Assembly (NCBI GenBank): GCA_945875045.1
Contig: CAMCIX010000114.1
Coordinates: forward strand, 1-5,936
Length of the DNA: 5,936 nucleotides
Origin: an uncultured Clostridia bacterium
Lineage (GTDB): Bacteria > Bacillota > Clostridia > Oscillospirales > Acutalibacteraceae
Direction of reading: 5' to 3'
Below the pieces are notes generated by a model. The model saw only the letters and a program-made list of their open reading frames with translations. It was not told the origin of the DNA and searched no databases. Made by a program: the position numbers and the translations under genes. Of this stretch, positions 4,369-5,936 are shown piece by piece. The first letter of the stretch is position 1, and every line of letters starts with the position of its first letter.

Positions 4369-5739
4369 ATGTTAAAAAAATTTGAATCTACTCTGATTTT
4401 TGCAATGAAGCTCTTGATGTTTTTAGTTTGTGCCGCCGTTTTCTTTTTGGCTTTCGGCGAAAAGTATCACTTTATGATTATCCCGACCAGAACCTCCCTT
4501 ATTACGTTCGGGGTATTTGCCATTGTTTATATGACGATGAATATAATATACGGCGGCTTTGATATAGGCAAGCGCAAAAGCAAGCCCATAATTTATTCGC
4601 TTATTTTAGCGGTCTTTTTCACGGATATTGCGGCGCATTTCTTTATGTGCGTAATGAACGTGACTGTTGTTCATAACGGGAAATTTGTTTACGATTATCC
4701 GCTGTTGCTTTTGATGGTTTACGTTATACAGGTATTCCTTATTATTGTAATGACCTACGGCGGCAACCATCTTTATTTTTCCGTAAAGAAGCCTGAGGAC
4801 TGCATTGTAATAGCCAGGAGAGGGGAGCATACCGAGGATTTTGTCTCCAAGGTTGGCAGATATAAAAAGCAGTATAATATTAAGAAAATAGTAAATATTG
4901 ACGATCCGGGTTTATTTAAAGAAATAGACGCCGCAAATTCTGTTTTCTTTTATAATCTCTCGGTTTCCGAACGGAATGCCTTGGTTGAGTACTGTTATCA
5001 TTTCAGAAAAAATGTTTATTACAGCGTCGAGCTATCGGATATTGTGGCGCTAAGCGGCAGTAGGGTATATTTTGACGATAAATCTATGATATATGCGCCC
5101 GTTAAGGGATTGACCTTTGAACAGAGAATTATTAAGCGCCTTATGGATTTGGCTATCGCAGGCTTAGGTCTGTTGATTTCTTCCCCGATATTCCTTTTTA
5201 CCGCACTTTTTATTAAGCTTGAGGACGGCGGCCCCGTCTTTTACAAGCAGGAGCGCGCCACCTACGCGGGACGGGTTTTTAACGTTATAAAATTCCGTTC
5301 AATGAAGCAGGAGGACGGCTCGATTCATCGCTCGGTTACCAAAAATGACGACAGAATAACCAAAGTCGGAAAGTTTATAAGAAAATTCAGAATAGACGAG
5401 CTTCCGCAGCTTATTAACGTAATTAAAAGCGATATGAGCATTGTGGGTCCAAGACCCGAAATGCTTGAAAACGTCCAAAAATATACAAAAGAGCTTCCGC
5501 AGTTTGCCTACCGTGAGCGTGCAAAGGCGGGACTTACGGGAATGGCGCAAATTTACGGGAAATACAACACCTCGCCTAAGGACAAGCTTATCTTAGACCT
5601 TGCTTATATCAATCAGTACAGCGTTTGGCTTGACGTTAAGCTGATTTTCAGAACCCTGCTTGTTCTGCTTACGCCCGATAAAAGCACCGAGGCTTTTGAA
5701 GACAACGATTCCGAGGATAATACAGATACGGGGCTATAA
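4369..5739 (+). CDS. Membrane sugar-phosphate transferase (polyprenyl glycosylphosphotransferase)
   Basis: A 456-residue protein of the WbaP/CpsE-like family, which transfers a sugar phosphate from a nucleotide sugar to undecaprenyl phosphate. This is the first membrane step of exopolysaccharide, capsule or O-glycan synthesis. Four N-terminal transmembrane segments are seen near residues 11-30, 43-61, 73-95 and 110-130. A soluble middle region (about 140-245) has no clear nucleotide-binding motif. The C-terminal bacterial sugar transferase domain (250-435) starts with a re-entrant membrane helix holding the SSP break (271-273). It continues with KQERATYAGR (293-302), KFRSM (308-312), the catalytic Asp-Glu pair D343-E344 in RIDELPQLINVI, and SIVGPRPE (357-364). 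The last 13 or so residues are acidic and probably disordered. The ATG at 4369 has only a weak ribosome binding site 8 nt upstream, so translation may be modest. No other polysaccharide genes are visible next to it. The sugar donor cannot be read from the sequence. Confidence 0.95.
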   Translation: MLKKFESTLIFAMKLLMFLVCAAVFFLAFGEKYHFMIIPTRTSLITFGVFAIVYMTMNIIYGGFDIGKRKSKPIIYSLILAVFFTDIAAHFFMCVMNVTVVHNGKFVYDYPLLLLMVYVIQVFLIIVMTYGGNHLYFSVKKPEDCIVIARRGEHTEDFVSKVGRYKKQYNIKKIVNIDDPGLFKEIDAANSVFFYNLSVSERNALVEYCYHFRKNVYYSVELSDIVALSGSRVYFDDKSMIYAPVKGLTFEQRIIKRLMDLAIAGLGLLISSPIFLFTALFIKLEDGGPVFYKQERATYAGRVFNVIKFRSMKQEDGSIHRSVTKNDDRITKVGKFIRKFRIDELPQLINVIKSDMSIVGPRPEMLENVQKYTKELPQFAYRERAKAGLTGMAQIYGKYNTSPKDKLILDLAYINQYSVWLDVKLIFRTLLVLLTPDKSTEAFEDNDSEDNTDTGL

Positions 5740-5789
5740 AAAAACAAATTGGGGTTTGCAGCAATATCAAATAAAATTTTCAAATGTTT

Positions 5790-5810
5790 GGCGGGGACTT
5801 GTCTCCCGCC
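5790..5810 (+). repeat. GC-rich inverted repeat downstream of the sugar transferase
   Basis: GGCGGG (5790-5795) and CCCGCC (5805-5810) form a perfect 6-bp GC stem, with weaker pairing continuing inside (GA/TC after a bulged T). It sits 51 bp after the transferase stop. The following GTTTGTCTAA is not a real T run on either strand, so it is at best a poor terminator. It could be another palindromic intergenic repeat. Confidence 0.6.
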
Positions 5811-5813
5811 GTT

Positions 5814-5834
5814 TGTCTAATGCCTAACATCTAA
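5814..5834 (-). repeat. 7-bp tandem repeat, three units, minus strand
   Basis: Read on the minus strand this is three heptamers: TTAGATG, TTAGGCA and TTAGACA. They match the units at 877-911 (TTAGATG and TTAGACA are identical to units there). It again sits directly beside a copy of the palindromic repeat, but here it points away from it, whereas in the first locus both are read on the + strand. Confidence 0.72.
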
Positions 5835-5838
5835 ATTG

Positions 5839-5870
5839 CGGAACGGATAAATCCGTTCCCTACGTTAAAA
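5839..5870 (+). repeat. Dispersed palindromic repeat, copy 2
   Basis: GGAACGGATAAATCCGTTCC (5840-5859) is followed by CTACGTTAAAA (5860-5870), and a C precedes the palindrome as in copy 1 (911-942). The two 32-nt copies share 28 positions. The four differences are stem positions 5, 7, 14 and 16 of the palindrome and keep every base pair (G-C changed to C-G, C-G changed to G-C). Confidence 0.82.
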
Positions 5871-5889
5871 GTTTTACGTGATAACGTAG
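5860..5889 (+). repeat. 8-bp inverted repeat CTACGTTA / TAACGTAG at the insert edge
   Basis: CTACGTTA (5860-5867), the 3' flank of palindrome copy 2, recurs inverted as TAACGTAG (5882-5889), the last genomic bases before the adapter. The arms are 14 nt apart. Either it is a simple stem-loop, or it is the start of a third, inverted repeat copy cut off by the contig end. Confidence 0.5.
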
Positions 5890-5936
5890 CTGTCTCTTAT
5901 ACACATCTGACGCTGCCGACGATATGCAGTGTGTAG
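5890..5936 (-). other. Untrimmed Nextera i5-side sequencing adapter (artefact)
   Basis: Reverse complement of the left-end adapter: mosaic end CTGTCTCTTATACACATCT (5890-5908), GACGCTGCCGACGA (5909-5922), index TATGCAGT (5923-5930), then GTGTAG from the P5 primer. This is what Read 2 shows when it runs through a short insert. It should be removed before any use of the sequence. Confidence 0.98.

Noticed and set aside
1..5936. A composite transposon bounded by inverted repeats that contain the Tn5 mosaic end
   Set aside because: The inverted ends include a library index and primer sequence, so they are sequencing adapters. No transposase gene is present.

Overview
This window reads as a short metagenomic contig from an anaerobic, gut-type member of the Firmicutes, most likely Clostridia (Oscillospiraceae/Ruminococcaceae-like). 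The base for this is the moderate GC content, strong GGAGG-type ribosome binding sites, sigma-70-type promoters with 17-bp spacers, and the pairing of a NifU-like scaffold gene with a GGGtGRT-family gene, which I associate with anaerobes. The taxonomic placement is inference. Both contig ends are not biological: bases 1-45 and 5890-5936 are inverted copies of an Illumina Nextera Read 1 (i5-side) adapter with the index ACTGCATA. The genomic insert is about 46-5889.

Layout, all genes on the + strand. (1) 48-587: the 3' part of an MgtE-type Mg2+ transporter gene, cut off by the contig end. (2) 627-806: a complete one-gene tRNA-Arg(ACG) unit with promoter, a small leader hairpin, encoded CCA and a strong intrinsic terminator. 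(3) 807-978: a non-coding spacer with a 7-bp tandem repeat and a 20-bp palindrome followed by CTACGTTAAAA. (4) 979-2319: a MATE-family multidrug/Na+ antiporter. (5) 2361-4256: a self-contained two-gene operon with a near-consensus promoter, a leader hairpin, a NifU/IscU-like scaffold protein, a GGGtGRT-family protein and a strong terminator. (6) 4296-5739: a separately promoted membrane sugar-phosphate transferase of the bacterial sugar transferase family, which would start an exopolysaccharide, capsule or glycoprotein glycan. (7) 5740-5889: a non-coding tail with a GC-rich hairpin and a second copy of the repeat seen in the 807-978 spacer.

The genes do not form one pathway. The two-gene operon is the part most likely to hold undescribed biology: a cysteine-containing scaffold with a long extra C-terminal region is co-transcribed with a cysteine-rich protein of unknown function, and both show the codon bias of highly expressed genes. 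The second notable item is the intergenic repeat: two copies about 4.9 kb apart differ at four positions, and those four changes form two compensated base pairs of the same stem, so the hairpin itself appears to be conserved.
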